DNA of 64,000 nucleotides. Source: JBHJGP01 sp050331695. GTDB taxonomy: Bacteria > Pseudomonadota > Alphaproteobacteria > Geminicoccales > Geminicoccaceae. Where the stretch lies: the NCBI GenBank assembly GCA_050331695.1, contig JBHJGP010000036.1, positions 62,001 through 126,000 on the forward strand. Direction: 5' to 3'. The first letter of the stretch is position 1. Every line of letters starts with the position of its first letter. The position numbers and the translations under genes were made by a program. Shown in pieces: positions 63,951 to 64,000 of this stretch. The notes under the pieces are model-generated. The model saw only the letters and a program-made list of their open reading frames with translations. It was not told the origin of the DNA and searched no databases.

Positions 63951-63982
63951 GTCAAGGGCTTGGCCTAGAATGTGAGAGCCGA

Positions 63983-64000
63983 ATGAGCGAGTCTGGCGAC
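63983..64000 (+). CDS. clpX: start of probable clpX (partial)
   Basis: ATG AGC GAG TCT GGC GAC encodes MSESGD, resembling the alphaproteobacterial ClpX N-terminus (MSKSG-type), and is positioned after clpP as expected. Only six codons are visible, so the identity depends on context. Confidence 0.6.

Overview
The window looks like chromosomal DNA of a free-living, flagellated, high-GC alphaproteobacterium, possibly Rhodospirillales-like. The evidence is a full-length CtrA beside fliI/fliJ, the prs-rplY-pth block, the tig-clpP-(clpX) block, extensive stop/start overlaps (ATGA, GTGA, TGATG) and frequent GTG/TTG starts. There is no rRNA operon, CRISPR array, transposase or phage gene. Family names come from reading motifs; no database search was run.

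Layout. 0-3.4 kb: minus-strand operon yebC-ruvC-ruvA-ruvB-ybgC and perhaps the start of a tol gene. 3.5-6.4 kb: an SDR and a two-gene sugar-type module (Gfo/Idh/MocA dehydrogenase plus TIM-barrel isomerase). 6.4-12 kb: ychF, a TTC38-like TPR protein, a YcbK/DUF882 exported protein, pth, rplY and prs. 12-15 kb: fliJ/fliI divergent from ctrA. 15-24.4 kb: an ABC exporter, a 1051-residue membrane-anchored coiled-coil/Sel1 protein, msrA, an SDR, an ArsR/ArsP-like pair and two tandem paralogous C-terminally anchored proteins of unknown function. 24.5-30.4 kb: a peptide-type ABC transporter with a fused OppD-OppF ATPase. 30.5-35.6 kb: a methyltransferase, a DUF6134-like exported protein, a glycerol-1-phosphate-dehydrogenase-like enzyme, an orphan sugar ABC permease and a hydroxypyruvate-isomerase-like protein.

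36-45 kb: dnaB-alr-mlaE-mlaF, a candidate structured RNA, a 52-residue protein, then radA-cvpA-purF and an SDR-fold protein whose catalytic Tyr and Lys are replaced. 45-49.3 kb: yfgM-like/bamB/der (outer-membrane assembly and ribosome assembly) and thpR. 49.3-59.9 kb: an accessory island of two divergent operons. One holds an ABC exporter, a polytopic protein, an Stf0-type sulfotransferase, asnB and a GT2 glycosyltransferase. The other holds a DxD glycosyltransferase, a beta-propeller protein and a second sulfotransferase. This reads as an uncharacterised sulfated surface-glycan or glycoconjugate pathway and is the best candidate for an undescribed system here. 59.9-64 kb: guaA, tRNA-Leu(UAG), tig, clpP and the first codons of a probable clpX.

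The regulatory signals I can support are CtrA-type boxes before ctrA, a palindromic operator before arsR, a hairpin between the peptide-binding protein and its permeases, DnaA-box-like sites before dnaB, and a heat-shock-like promoter before the clpX start.
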